Source: an uncultured Lachnospiraceae bacterium (GTDB lineage Bacteria; Bacillota; Clostridia; Lachnospirales; Lachnospiraceae). From it: a stretch of 64,000 nucleotides of DNA. The stretch covers positions 12,645 to 76,644 of the forward strand of contig CAJTNC010000015.1 in the NCBI GenBank assembly GCA_910577955.1, read 5' to 3'. Under the pieces are notes generated by a model, which had not been told where the DNA came from, searched no databases, and saw only the letters and a list, made by a program, of their open reading frames with translations. Each line of letters starts with the position of its first letter. Position 1 is the first letter of the stretch. Both the position numbers and the translations under genes were made by a program. This document shows positions 1 to 9,063 of this stretch, one piece after another.

Positions 1-258
1 ATCGTAGGCAATATTGATATTATTCAGGCAGACCGTCTCCTCTGTCCCGCTCTGCCGCAGCGTTCCCATACTTTTAATGGCTTCTACCACCTGAGCCCGC
101 AGCTGCCTGTTGGATTTGGCAAGGGCGTGGAGCGGCGCATAAACCAGATCGTCAAGAGGAATAAAATCACTGTCCCGAAACCTCGCTTTCAAACTGTCAG
201 CCTGAGATTCCCCCTCCACTTCATATTCCCTATTATCACAGTATTCTTCGCCGTCCAT
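1..258 (-). CDS. Edge-truncated protein, N-terminal 86 residues (possible DUF2589-type)
   Basis: An open reading frame runs off the left edge on the minus strand. The start at 258 is preceded by a GGGGAGG ribosome binding site about 8 bases upstream. The visible part is acidic for about 25 residues, then reads FIPLDDLVYAPLHALAKSN and continues as an amphipathic helix ending ...NNINIAYD. The 'PL..L..AN/SN' helix followed by 'INIAYD' resembles the beginning of DUF2589-type proteins, but this is a weak recall and not a firm family call. There is no signal peptide. The function is unknown; the C-terminus lies outside the window. Confidence 0.6.
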   Translation of the reverse strand, partial: MDGEEYCDNREYEVEGESQADSLKARFRDSDFIPLDDLVYAPLHALAKSNRQLRAQVVEAIKSMGTLRQSGTEETVCLNNINIAYD

Positions 259-343
259 TCCGCATCCTCCCCTAACTCAAAAACAGTTTTTTTCTTCCTC
301 TCTCCTATGCACTAACCCGGAAAGCACTTTCCCGCTTCCCATG

Positions 344-943
344 TTATAGGCCGGAATTTTGGCGGCCACCGTGGCCGCATTTCATCGCTGCTGCCACAGC
401 CTCTCTGAAGGTATCCATGCTGTAGCCGCACTGCATCCCCTTCCAGAGATGATCCGGATCGGCATGCCCCGACGCAAGCCCTCTTCCATGTCCTTCTTTA
501 TGGCTGATGATCACACCGTCCGCCAACGGGTCTAAGGCGTACTCCTTGCACAAATAGGCAAACAGTTCTGCCGCTGCGCTATAAGTTCGGTTTATCACCG
601 CCATAGCCGCCTCTTTGTCCGAACAGGTAAAAGATGCCCCGCCTGTATAGCGCAGACAAGCCGGTTCACACATTTCCACGCCTATATGCGTGCTGTTGGC
701 GCCTCCGCCGCAGTGCCATGCTCTGTGGTTCCATGGAAGTGTCTGATAAACTTTTCCTGAATTGCCATCGATAAAGGCATGTACACACGCTCTGCGGCTC
801 TCAGGATTATTCCATCTTTTCACAAAGGTTTCCGCATTTGGCTGAGGACAGCCGACGCTGTGAAGCATCAAACCTTTCACTGTGATTTTCTTTCCCTCTT
901 TGTAGCAGGGATTGTTTGTCAAAATACTTTGAACCAGTTCCAT
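344..943 (-). CDS. N-acetylmuramoyl-L-alanine amidase (PGRP/Amidase_2 fold), 199 aa
   Basis: Predicted zinc amidase that cleaves the muramic acid-L-alanine bond of peptidoglycan. The motifs are the N-terminal zinc histidine in GLMLHSVGCPQP, HAFIDG, HRAWHCGG, HIGVEMCEP and the C-terminal SHKEGHGRGLASGHADPDHLW, which supplies the remaining zinc and catalytic positions. The start at 943 is chosen because AGGAGG lies 6 bases upstream. An upstream in-frame extension to 1165 would need a TTG codon and adds a Cys/Lys-rich stretch that does not look like a signal peptide. With no signal peptide and no cell-wall repeats it resembles the short cytoplasmic or phage-type amidases, and a prophage-remnant origin is possible because a tyrosine recombinase follows upstream. 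The 944-1222 gap holds only AT-rich sequence. Confidence 0.85.
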   Translation of the reverse strand: MELVQSILTNNPCYKEGKKITVKGLMLHSVGCPQPNAETFVKRWNNPESRRACVHAFIDGNSGKVYQTLPWNHRAWHCGGGANSTHIGVEMCEPACLRYTGGASFTCSDKEAAMAVINRTYSAAAELFAYLCKEYALDPLADGVIISHKEGHGRGLASGHADPDHLWKGMQCGYSMDTFREAVAAAMKCGHGGRQNSGL

Positions 944-1222
944 GTCCTTTCCTCCTAGTTTTGTTTTTGAAGCACAGTCCGCCTCTCTATTCACAATACA
1001 ATATTTTGTTAACCCATCTTTTCCGAAAATAAGGGCATCTTCGACAATATCCCCCATTCTCCCTAAAAGTTTCCTTCCTCCCACAGATTTTTCACCGCCT
1101 CCCTCTCTGCAAAAAAGACCGCAAAAAAAGGGATAAAAACGAAGAAAAAACTTTCTCTTTTTCAAAACCTTCCATTGACAAATGAAACATAATATTGTAT
1201 TTTGTTAATTTTTTGCTCTGTA

Positions 1223-2044
1223 TCACAGTCCTAATCTATCTATTTTCTGCCCTCTCTCCCGCGCAGTATTTCTGGTATAAATTCTGGTTGTCTCCAAACT
1301 GGAATGCCCCAGCAGATCCGCCAGTTCAAATATATTGCCATAATGTTCCATATAAGTTACGGCAAAAAGGTGGCGCAGGCTGTGGGGATGAACCTTTCCC
1401 TTTTCAATTCCCGCCATATCCGCCAGCCTCACCAACATTTTATAGACCGCAATGCGGCTGATCGGTTCTCCGTTTCTTCCTCTGAAAATAATTCCTCCCG
1501 AAATCCCGTTTCTCCGGCAATATTTTTCCAATTCACTCCGCAGCTTCTGAGAAATGCATATTTCCCTTGTTTTCTGCTTGTTCCTCACACAAATCGCCGG
1601 CTTTTTCATAGTCTCCACGGTAAAATATTTCAACTCGCTGACGCGGATACCGGTCATGGCGAGGGTCCGCAATATCATATAATACTTTTCCCTGCCGCTC
1701 TCCTTCGCATATTCCAGCAGTCTCCGGTATTCCTCGATCGTCAGCACATCCTCAAGACTCTGCTTTCTCTGAATACGCAATGCAGCTATCATACAGTCTC
1801 CATGACTGATATATTTCAGATAACGGTTTGCCGCTGCAATATGCAGATTTCTGGTCGTCACACTGCAATTTGAAAGCGCCGGTCTGTTCTTATACTCCAC
1901 CATAATGTCCTTGGTGACTTCTCTGCCTGAAAGATATTCCGTCAGACTTTCCGCTTCCTTCAGATAGATTCTGATCGTTCCCTCCGCCAGCTCCTCAGAC
2001 TGAAGATACCTCAAGTATGCCGCAAGTTCTTTTGTACTTCCCAT
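1223..2044 (-). CDS. Tyrosine recombinase / integrase (XerC/D-like), 273 aa
   Basis: Site-specific recombinase of the phage-integrase family. An N-terminal SAM-like core-binding domain (about residues 1-85) is followed by the catalytic domain. The catalytic set is complete: Arg134 (TGIRVSEL), a beta-hairpin Lys near 156-158 (NKQKTRE), His221 and Arg224 (HSLRH), His247 (LLGHSS) and the nucleophile Tyr256 (RIYTRN). It is slightly shorter than XerC/D (about 300 aa), as is common for orphan Firmicute integrases. No attachment site, directionality factor or cargo could be recognised, so whether it serves a mobile element, an invertible promoter or a remnant is open. The minus-strand neighbour is an amidase. 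Confidence 0.88.
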   Translation of the reverse strand: MGSTKELAAYLRYLQSEELAEGTIRIYLKEAESLTEYLSGREVTKDIMVEYKNRPALSNCSVTTRNLHIAAANRYLKYISHGDCMIAALRIQRKQSLEDVLTIEEYRRLLEYAKESGREKYYMILRTLAMTGIRVSELKYFTVETMKKPAICVRNKQKTREICISQKLRSELEKYCRRNGISGGIIFRGRNGEPISRIAVYKMLVRLADMAGIEKGKVHPHSLRHLFAVTYMEHYGNIFELADLLGHSSLETTRIYTRNTARERGQKIDRLGL

Positions 2045-2255
2045 ATACAGCTCCTTTCCGCATTTACTTTTTATTTAACTATGCCTGTTAGAAGCCCCCA
2101 TGTATCGCTAAATATTTATTTACAATTAAAAAACGACTTTTTATTATCTCCCGCAACATTTTATGGCCTTCCGCGATCCTCTGTGGTAAAATAGTGGCGT
2201 TGACCGAAACATAAAACGGCCGCAAACAAATTTAGCCAAAGAGAGGAGTTTCTTC

Positions 2256-2840
2256 ATGATGAACCGTACCTCAGACATTATCATCCGCACTGCCTGCGCG
2301 AAAGATGCTCTCGCCCTTAGGGAGATCTATGCCCCCTATGTGGAAAAAACCGCGGTCTCCTTTGAGTATGAAGTTCCTTCCACGGAGGAATTTCAGACAC
2401 GGATGGAAAACACCCTGCAAAAGTACCCGTATCTTGTGGCGGAAAAAGAAGGGGAACTTCTCGGATATGCCTGCACTCATGCCTTTGTCGGGCGCGCCGC
2501 CTATGATCACTGTGCAGAGACAACGATCTACCTGAAGGAAAACATGAAAAAAATGGGGATAGGCAAAAGATTGTATCTCGCCTTAGAAGAAATTTCAAAA
2601 GTACAGAATATTTACAGCCTCAACGCCTGCATCGGCTGTCCGGAAGCAGAGGACGAATATCTGACCATGAACAGCATTGAGTTTCATACACACATGGGCT
2701 ACCGCTTTGTAGGGCGGTTTCATAAGTGCGGCTATAAGTTCGGACATTGGTATGATATGGTCTGGATGGAGAAGATATTGAAAGAGCACCCCGAAACCCC
2801 TCCGGCTGTGGTGCCCTTTTCCAAACTTTTAGAACAATAG
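2256..2840 (+). CDS. GNAT N-acetyltransferase, phosphinothricin acetyltransferase-like, 194 aa
   Basis: Acetyl-CoA dependent N-acetyltransferase. The N-terminus (IRTACAKDALALREIYAPYV) and the block VSFEY are typical of the PAT / methionine-sulfoximine acetyltransferase subgroup. The acetyl-CoA loop appears as MKKMGIGKRLY, a mildly variant Q/RxxGxG/A. The C-terminal part carries YRFVGRFHKCGYKFGHWYDMVWME, characteristic of this subgroup. AGGAG precedes the paired ATG codons at 2256/2259, so either could be used. The true substrate is unknown: small amines or amino acids are likely, and herbicide resistance should not be assumed. It is monocistronic and faces a convergent membrane-protein gene 18 bases away. 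Confidence 0.85.
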   Translation: MMNRTSDIIIRTACAKDALALREIYAPYVEKTAVSFEYEVPSTEEFQTRMENTLQKYPYLVAEKEGELLGYACTHAFVGRAAYDHCAETTIYLKENMKKMGIGKRLYLALEEISKVQNIYSLNACIGCPEAEDEYLTMNSIEFHTHMGYRFVGRFHKCGYKFGHWYDMVWMEKILKEHPETPPAVVPFSKLLEQ

Positions 2841-2858
2841 ATTTTCCAGAATATAAAC

Positions 2859-4370
2859 TTACTTATGTGAAAGCGCTTTCCTCACATACCCTCTCGAGAA
2901 ATTGTAACTGCGAAAAGTCATGCTATCGGCCTGTTCTTTCTGCCTTTCAATATAATAGACATCCCAGAATGACGTGTACAAATTCTCTGCCTCACCCTTC
3001 TCCCACTTCTCTTTCTCCGCCTCGTAAGCGAGGTATCTATCAACACTACTCTCAGTCATGATCACCGGCGCCGCATCCGCCGACAAGTTTTTCAGATACC
3101 AAGTATCTACGGCGTGCTCCGGCTTCCCGCTTTCTTTCTCCTGCTTCACATAGGTTGAAATATTGTACCGGGCGATCCAGTAATCGGGCTGGCTGAAAGA
3201 TAAAACAAGATAACAGCAGGTGATCACAAAAAGCCCGTACCGAAACAGCGGAAATCCGTTTTTCAAAGTTTTGCCGATGATACCCGCCATCAGCAGCGCG
3301 ATCACAAAAAGCGCCCAAAGCACAAAGATCCGCAGGAAAGTCAACTGATAGACACTGATATATAAAAGCATCCTGTAGGCGCTGGAGGCGGTCATTACAA
3401 AGGTACACAGGGAGATCACCAGAAGAATCCCCTTGAGCACCCTGCTCTGCCTGAAAAATCCCAGCCCGATCAACACTAGCACCAGATTCATCAGGCAGAT
3501 AAAAAGCAGTTGGAAAAATCCCTGTCTCGCATACTGTGCATAAGTATAGCCTTCCGGCAGCGTCCCATATCCGGCAAACAGATAAACAACCTGTATCACA
3601 CAGAAGTAAACGTAGATCAAAGCGATCACAGCCGTGGCGGAAATCGCAATGACGGGCTGTCCGGTCCTGCGGTCTTTCACCGTTTCATTCAAACCGCGCT
3701 CCTCCAGCAGAGACGCCATGCCGTAGCTGAAGAAAAAAACCGCAACGGACCAGAGGATACAGCAAAACACATCCCACCCGTCTATTTTTCCGAATACCGC
3801 ATTCATACTTTCTGCAAAAATGACATCCGCCGAGGAAAGCATCACAAGCACTACGGCGATCAGCGGGATCGATATGCCCGCTCCTGCCAGCACATACAAC
3901 GCCTGCGTATTTTTCGTCTCTTTGTTTTCCTCCGCCCATTCCTGCACATCCGGAAAAAAAGTAAACATTTTTCCAAAACTTCCGACAAACAGTCCGAACA
4001 TATTTGCCAAAAACTTTCCAAGCTGCCATTTTTCTGTATCAAAACAGACAACCAACAGGAAATACATCATCAACACAAACAGCCATGCCTTATTCATTGC
4101 AATGATTTTTGCGTTGTCTGTAAAACAGCTTGAAACCCCAAGCAGAAGACTCGCCGCCGGCGCCAAAACATGTTCGCCTTTCCAGGAAATACCGGACTTT
4201 CTGATAGTATAGACGGCAAAGCCGATAGTTCCTGCCACATAAAAAGGGTAGGTGATACCCGATGCGTTTTTATAGAGACAGAAGGTAAAAAAGACCGCAT
4301 AGAGAAAACTTGCAGGCGCAATCTTAGTTACCAATTCCGGTTTGGCAAACTGATCTTTTTTCTTTTCCAT
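2859..4370 (-). CDS. DUF4173/DUF4153-type polytopic membrane protein, 503 aa
   Basis: Uncharacterised integral membrane protein with about 12 hydrophobic segments over residues 20-400 and a soluble tail of about 100 residues. Family-like signatures include FSYGMASLLEERGL near residue 220 and the block YAQYARQGFFQLL, which I associate with DUF4173/DUF4153 proteins. The C-terminal tail carries repeated Trp/Tyr-rich short motifs (DTWYLKNLS, TSFWDVYYIERQKE) and is predicted to lie outside the bilayer. The gene lies downstream of a short XRE regulator and a DUF2975 membrane protein on the same strand, with a 55-base gap after the regulator. No biochemical role is known to me. Confidence 0.7.
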   Translation of the reverse strand: MEKKKDQFAKPELVTKIAPASFLYAVFFTFCLYKNASGITYPFYVAGTIGFAVYTIRKSGISWKGEHVLAPAASLLLGVSSCFTDNAKIIAMNKAWLFVLMMYFLLVVCFDTEKWQLGKFLANMFGLFVGSFGKMFTFFPDVQEWAEENKETKNTQALYVLAGAGISIPLIAVVLVMLSSADVIFAESMNAVFGKIDGWDVFCCILWSVAVFFFSYGMASLLEERGLNETVKDRRTGQPVIAISATAVIALIYVYFCVIQVVYLFAGYGTLPEGYTYAQYARQGFFQLLFICLMNLVLVLIGLGFFRQSRVLKGILLVISLCTFVMTASSAYRMLLYISVYQLTFLRIFVLWALFVIALLMAGIIGKTLKNGFPLFRYGLFVITCCYLVLSFSQPDYWIARYNISTYVKQEKESGKPEHAVDTWYLKNLSADAAPVIMTESSVDRYLAYEAEKEKWEKGEAENLYTSFWDVYYIERQKEQADSMTFRSYNFSRGYVRKALSHK

Positions 4371-4425
4371 AATTTCTCATCCTTTCCTGATAATATTTTT
4401 TATATACCGACAGCATACGGATTCC

Positions 4426-4638
4426 TTACGAATCGTCTTCCCTGTACTGAAGAATATCACCCGGCTGACAGTCAAGGGCCTTGCAGATCGCCTCCAGTGT
4501 GGAAAAGCGCACCGCTTTCGCTTTATTATTTTTCAGAATCGACAGATTTGCGAGGGTAATGTCCACTTCGTTCGCAAGATCAGTCAGGCTCTTTTTTCGC
4601 TTTGCCATCATGACATCAAGATTTACAATAATTCCCAT
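4426..4638 (-). CDS. Short XRE-family transcriptional regulator, 70 aa
   Basis: Single-domain helix-turn-helix regulator of the Cro/CI (YozG-like) type. The HTH covers roughly residues 13-60: KKSLTDLANEVDIT is helix 2, LANLSILKNNKAKAVRF the recognition region, and STLEAICKALDCQPGDIL the closing helices. The start at 4638 is chosen because GAGGAG lies about 7 bases upstream; a longer in-frame reading to 4722 would overlap the preceding gene with an Arg-rich tail. It sits 37 bases after a DUF2975 gene, and XRE plus DUF2975 is a recurrent Firmicute pair, so the two probably form one regulatory unit. The ligand is unknown. Confidence 0.85.
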   Translation of the reverse strand: MGIIVNLDVMMAKRKKSLTDLANEVDITLANLSILKNNKAKAVRFSTLEAICKALDCQPGDILQYREDDS

Positions 4639-4675
4639 ATGTCTTCTCCTCGTATCACAATTTTTTCTGCGGTCC

Positions 4676-5161
4676 TTAAATCGTCCAATCCGTTTCCTCC
4701 TTGTAAGCAACCGCCTGCTCAAACACGAAGCTCAAAACCTTGCTGAAAAGTCCTGCGATCAGGAAGACAAAAATCACCACGATCATCGCGATCGTCATAT
4801 AGACGATACTCCTGACTCCCGCCATCAGCGCAATAAAAAAACTCCAGTTTCCCATCTTTTGCAGACTGACAACATTTTCTTTTACAAAGCAATCCTCCGC
4901 CAACACCGTCTTAAAAATTTTCCTAAGTTCAAGGAGCAGTTTCTCCGCAGATATCCCCAACACAAAGTAGATGATCACGGTCTCCTCATAGTGCCCGATC
5001 AGTCCGGGCAGCTTCTCTGCGATCCACCGGATGCTAAAGGGCAGGGAGGCTGTCACCAAAATCCCGCAATAAAACATAATATCCAGAAGATACTTTGTCC
5101 CCTTGATCCAAGGCATCTTTTTTTCTGTCAGGTACTTTCCTTTTTCTTCCTCTTTTCCCAC
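4676..5161 (-). CDS. DUF2975 domain membrane protein, 161 aa
   Basis: Small membrane protein with four predicted transmembrane helices (around residues 24-45, 60-78, 104-122 and 124-145). The KIFKTVLAEDCFVKENVVSLQKMG stretch between helices 2 and 3 is characteristic of DUF2975 ('...G.PF...N...LR..G'). Only the pairing with a short XRE regulator immediately downstream hints at its role: such pairs are thought to be membrane sensor/regulator modules, although the signal is not established. It lies 48 bases after the DUF6688 gene on the same strand. Confidence 0.8.
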   Translation of the reverse strand: MGKEEEKGKYLTEKKMPWIKGTKYLLDIMFYCGILVTASLPFSIRWIAEKLPGLIGHYEETVIIYFVLGISAEKLLLELRKIFKTVLAEDCFVKENVVSLQKMGNWSFFIALMAGVRSIVYMTIAMIVVIFVFLIAGLFSKVLSFVFEQAVAYKEETDWTI

Positions 5162-5209
5162 CGCAAAATTCCTCCGCTTTCTACTGCCTTTTACAGTTTC
5201 TCTCTTCTC

Positions 5210-6514
5210 TTAGATTCTCTCAAAATCTTCCATTCGTTTCCCCGTATACTGAATCGCGATCCGGTTCTCCGGATTTGCGTCCGTCAGATACAGAACGATC
5301 AGAAATATCCACTCCAATGGCTTCATCAGAAAGTAAATCATATCCGCCGTATATTTTGAGCGGATCAATCTTGCCACCGGGAAACCGTATGTGTCATAAA
5401 AATGCCGCACCGTCTTGTGGAAGCGGGGCGTCCGCTCCTCTAAAACCTGCTCGAAAGCATTGGCCACGCACAACTGCCTGTTGACGATCACCTGATGCCC
5501 ATGCCGCAGCCCCAGCCGCTGCGGTTTCACGATCTTCCCATGACCGCCCGCCGCCACGGTACACAGATAATGCTCATCATAATAAATATTCTGAGGCGCC
5601 ACCCGTCTGGACAGATTCCAGTCGCTGGTCTCCGTAAAGGCTTTGATGACCGCATCCGGCTCTTGCCCGAACAAAATCAAAACACCGATCACAATTCCGA
5701 GAAGCGGCCACATCAGCAGGAATGCCGCAAAAGGCCAGCGCTCCGCTTTTGTCAGGAGACGATTGCAGAACGAAAAGATGCCGCCTTTTTCCTGATATCT
5801 CGCTGTCAGATCGCTGTCCGCCTCTCCCATCTGCTGCCATTCCCACATCTTATACCCCACCGCTCTCGCGGTGATCAGCAGATAATTGAAGGCAGGCAGC
5901 AAAAGGTACAGATCAAAGGGCAGCTCTCTTGTAATGTGTATCCCCCAGACAATACTTTCTATCGTCCCGAGATACATGGCCGCCATCCCAAGAACTAACA
6001 ACAGGGGCGGCATCTTTTTTAACGGTATATAAGTCACCGCAAAATATCCGATAACACCCACAATTCCGATAACTGCAGCGGTAAGCTGCGCCTCGGTGTA
6101 AATCGGAGTATGTGTCTGCCCGTTTACCAACTGTTCCTGCCAATCGCTCCCAAACATCACCTCGCTGGAAAACCCTATATATAACATGCTGTAAACGAAA
6201 CCCAGTATCATCCCCGTTATGTCAAAGATCCTGCCCTTCCGGTGAAGTTCATGGTCTTTTCTCCCCTTTATAAAAAACAAGATCTCCGCTCCGGTCAGCA
6301 CAAGGGGAAATATCAAAAAACCGCCGCCGATTATCATCCATGATAAAAGGCTTCCCAAAAATATGAGAAATCCCGCCTCTTTCCACACCATGTTTGTCAG
6401 CGGCAGTATAGCCAGCGCTGCGCTCACCGCCACCGACAAAAGTATCGCCGCCAAAAACGGATGCTTTCTTACAAAATCCCATTTTTTCCCATTTTCTTTT
6501 CTCTCTTCCGTCAT
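5210..6514 (-). CDS. DUF6688-type membrane protein, 434 aa
   Basis: Uncharacterised membrane protein: seven or eight hydrophobic helices over residues 18-290, then a conserved soluble domain. The soluble part has the family-like blocks LCTVAAGGHGKIVKP, CVANAFEQVLEERTP, VRHFYDTYGFPVARLI and the terminal MKPLEWIFLIVLYLTDANPE followed by RIAIQY. I recognise this combination as DUF6688. The conserved Gly-His, Asn-Ala-Phe-Glu and Tyr-Asp-x-x-Gly positions could form an active site, but nothing is established. It starts a run of four same-strand genes (DUF6688, DUF2975, XRE, DUF4173) with gaps of 37-55 bases, so they may be cotranscribed. Confidence 0.7.
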   Translation of the reverse strand: MTEERKENGKKWDFVRKHPFLAAILLSVAVSAALAILPLTNMVWKEAGFLIFLGSLLSWMIIGGGFLIFPLVLTGAEILFFIKGRKDHELHRKGRIFDITGMILGFVYSMLYIGFSSEVMFGSDWQEQLVNGQTHTPIYTEAQLTAAVIGIVGVIGYFAVTYIPLKKMPPLLLVLGMAAMYLGTIESIVWGIHITRELPFDLYLLLPAFNYLLITARAVGYKMWEWQQMGEADSDLTARYQEKGGIFSFCNRLLTKAERWPFAAFLLMWPLLGIVIGVLILFGQEPDAVIKAFTETSDWNLSRRVAPQNIYYDEHYLCTVAAGGHGKIVKPQRLGLRHGHQVIVNRQLCVANAFEQVLEERTPRFHKTVRHFYDTYGFPVARLIRSKYTADMIYFLMKPLEWIFLIVLYLTDANPENRIAIQYTGKRMEDFERI

Positions 6515-6597
6515 ATTGCCATCCCTTCCTTTCTACCGACAATATAGCACTGCCATGATTGAATGTCAATATATTTTTATTGTTTTTCGATAATTTT

Positions 6598-7123
6598 TTA
6601 CTGTTTTACAACCACTCCAATCTCATTCAATAACGCCGCGGCAATATCCTTTGCCGCCCCTCGTCGGTTATAAAAGACTCTCCCGTTGCCATTCTTTCCC
6701 AGACTACTTTTCCCTTCGGCTTGATCTTACTGACAGCAGCTTTTGATAATTCTATCAGTTCGCGATCCGTCTCAAAAAATACAGAGTCCATCCACGGATG
6801 AAATTCCGTCAAAATGTCCGGCGCGACGTCATGATAGCACACCTCCGTAGAGATCACGGTATCAAATATTTTCAAGGCCCTGTCCATTCCCCCCGCTGTT
6901 CCCGAATTTATAATGATATCCGTTCCGAATACATCGATCAGAAGCTGCGCCGCTATCGCGGCGTTCACCTTGCATACACCCGAAAATAAGGCTGCGACTT
7001 CTATTCCGTGTATTTTCCCTTCATAAAATTTCAACATGGCTTTTTCTGTTACTTTACAGTCTTTTTCAACGGCAAAAAAGAAGCAAACTCCTCGTCCCCC
7101 GCACATATGATTCCTACTTTCAT
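6598..7123 (-). pseudogene. mtnN: Broken 5'-methylthioadenosine/S-adenosylhomocysteine nucleosidase
   Basis: Three pieces of one nucleosidase are visible in different frames. The true start at 7123 (AAGGAAGGG site upstream) gives MKVGIICAGDEEFASFLP and then runs into a frameshift. The middle piece, in another frame, reads ...TEKAMLKFYEGKIHG, ALFSGVCKVNAAIAAQ, INSGTAGGMD and ATGESFITDEGR. A last piece in a third frame encodes the C-terminal helix AAKDIAAALLNEIG and stops at 6598. The segment between FITDEGR and that helix, which in intact enzymes holds the VDMEtAA ribose-binding Glu and the catalytic Asp region (some 60 residues), is missing. With a frameshift plus an internal deletion it cannot be active, so MTA/SAH salvage must be done elsewhere in the genome. 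Confidence 0.85.
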
Positions 7124-7348
7124 GATTATATCCCTTCCTTTCGCCTTATCTCTTTAATAATCTAATCATTATAGCGCAAATTCAGGCGGCTGAAAATGAA
7201 ATGCTATTCCCTTCCTCTTAGTTTTATTGACTTTTTGCCCTTTTCAGCATATAGTATAGGGGGCAAAAACAGCTTCCCACCCGTCAATCTGCGATGTGGG
7301 ACATGCCTTACAGGAAAGCAATCAATCAGACAATACAGGAGACCCGTC

Positions 7349-9055
7349 ATGAAAAACGCATCAGATTTAAGAACCCTTTTAATGAAAATCGATCACAGAG
7401 GCTATCCGGCCTACAAAGATACAAAGGACAAATACCAGTTTGACCAGTACATCCTTTCCATCGACCATGTACAGGGGGATCCCTTCGCTTCCCCTTCCAA
7501 AGTGAGCATCCTTGTTCCCGGGCGTATCGCCGGTTTCGGAAAGGAATGCTATGAAACTAAGGAGCGCCGCATTGCCTTTCAGGATTTTTTGCTGCGCCGT
7601 ATGTACCTCAAAGTAAAAGACTTTTCCTTCAAAGCGAAAGGTTCCGGCAAGAGCGGCCTGATTGGCATCAGCCGCCCGGGGCAGGAGATTTTAGAGCGCA
7701 GCGCCTGCACGGTGGATCCTGCCACAGGCAATGTGACGATCCGTATGGAAATCGGTTTTCCTGCGAATGGCCGTACTATAAACGCGGGAGAACTGATCAA
7801 AATTTTATTTGACTTTCTGCCCCTTTGCGTGCGCCAGACACTGCTTGCGGCCACCTGTCCGAAAGCAAATCTTGAAAAGGTACTGTTTTTAGCTGACGAC
7901 CAAAAAGCCATCCGAGATTCTCTCTCAGAAAAAGGGCTTGTCGCTTTTGTTGCAAACGATGCCGTTCTCCCGAGAAAGTCCGGTGTCTCCTCCCTGCCGA
8001 TGAAGGAAGCGGTTCCCTTCCGCTCCCCCGATTCCATGGAAGTGACACTGACCCTTCCTCACAAAGGAACGGTTTCCGGCATGGGCATCAAAAAGGGCGT
8101 GACGCTCATCGTAGGCGGCGGTTACCACGGGAAATCAACCCTCCTCGAGGCCTTGATGGCAGGCGTCTACAACCATATCGCCGGAGACGGCAGAGAATAT
8201 GTGATCACTGACGATACAGCGGTAAAGCTGCGCGCGGAGGACGGGCGCAGCATCCAGAAAGCCGACATCTCCATGTTTATCCGCAATCTTCCGAACGGCC
8301 GCAACACCGCCGCTTTCTACACGGAAGATGCCAGCGGCAGCACTTCCCAAGCCGCCAACACCATAGAAGCCATGGAAGCCGGAACAGAACTTTTCCTGAT
8401 CGACGAAGATACCAGCGCCACAAACTTCATGATCCGCGACGACTTAATGCAGCGCGTTGTGAGCAGGGACGCAGAACCGATCATCCCCTTTATCGACAGG
8501 ATCAGGGAACTTTATACCGCTCACGGCATCTCCACTATTTTGGTGGCCGGAAGCTGCGGTTCCTATTTCCACAAATCAGACTGCATCGTACAGATGAAAA
8601 AATATGCTCCCGTGGAAATTACCGCTTTTGCTAAAAAAGAGGCGGAAAACTATCCTTATCTCACCGGAGATCTTCCCGCTGCGGAGGCTCCCGATTTTCG
8701 CAGAGTTGTCAAAACCGATGCCGCTTTTGCTAAAGAGAACCGGATAAAAATGCGGACGGACGGAACCGACGGCTTTTCCATCAACAAGTCCGAGGTGGAT
8801 ATGCGCTATGTGGAACAGCTTGTGGACAGCGAACAGCTCACGGCTTTGGCCTACATGATAAAATCTATGAAGCTCCATGACTTCGACGGCAAAAAGACGC
8901 TTACAGAAGCGGTGGAAGGCTTCTATAAACGGATCGATGCGAAAGGTTTCGCCGTATTTGCAGGCGGTGAATATCTGCCCGGCAATCTGGCCATGCCCCG
9001 TTCCCAAGAACTTTACGCCGCCATCAACCGCTGCAGGGATCTGATACAAATTTAG
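7349..9055 (+). CDS. ABC-class ATPase domain protein (PF09818-type), 568 aa
   Basis: Cytoplasmic predicted ATPase of the 'ABC_ATPase' family, which is not a transporter. An N-terminal domain (about residues 1-240) begins DLRTLLMKIDHRGYPAYKD and contains the family block FDQYILSIDHVQGDPFA. The Walker A is GGGYHGKST near residue 255. The Walker B/D-loop equivalent is LFLIDEDTSATNFMIRD, where Asp-Glu-Asp-Thr-Ser-Ala-Thr-Asn is diagnostic. The ATG at 7349 has AGGAG 6-7 bases upstream; reading further up adds 51 unconserved residues. The cellular role is unknown. A strong stem-loop terminator follows immediately and the gene appears monocistronic. Confidence 0.88.
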   Translation: MKNASDLRTLLMKIDHRGYPAYKDTKDKYQFDQYILSIDHVQGDPFASPSKVSILVPGRIAGFGKECYETKERRIAFQDFLLRRMYLKVKDFSFKAKGSGKSGLIGISRPGQEILERSACTVDPATGNVTIRMEIGFPANGRTINAGELIKILFDFLPLCVRQTLLAATCPKANLEKVLFLADDQKAIRDSLSEKGLVAFVANDAVLPRKSGVSSLPMKEAVPFRSPDSMEVTLTLPHKGTVSGMGIKKGVTLIVGGGYHGKSTLLEALMAGVYNHIAGDGREYVITDDTAVKLRAEDGRSIQKADISMFIRNLPNGRNTAAFYTEDASGSTSQAANTIEAMEAGTELFLIDEDTSATNFMIRDDLMQRVVSRDAEPIIPFIDRIRELYTAHGISTILVAGSCGSYFHKSDCIVQMKKYAPVEITAFAKKEAENYPYLTGDLPAAEAPDFRRVVKTDAAFAKENRIKMRTDGTDGFSINKSEVDMRYVEQLVDSEQLTALAYMIKSMKLHDFDGKKTLTEAVEGFYKRIDAKGFAVFAGGEYLPGNLAMPRSQELYAAINRCRDLIQI

Positions 9056-9063
9056 ACACAATT

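Noticed and set aside
944..1165. N-terminal extension of the amidase to a TTG codon at 1165
   Set aside because: It would add a Cys/Lys/Gly-rich stretch that is neither a signal peptide nor amidase-like, while the ATG at 943 has a perfect AGGAGG site.
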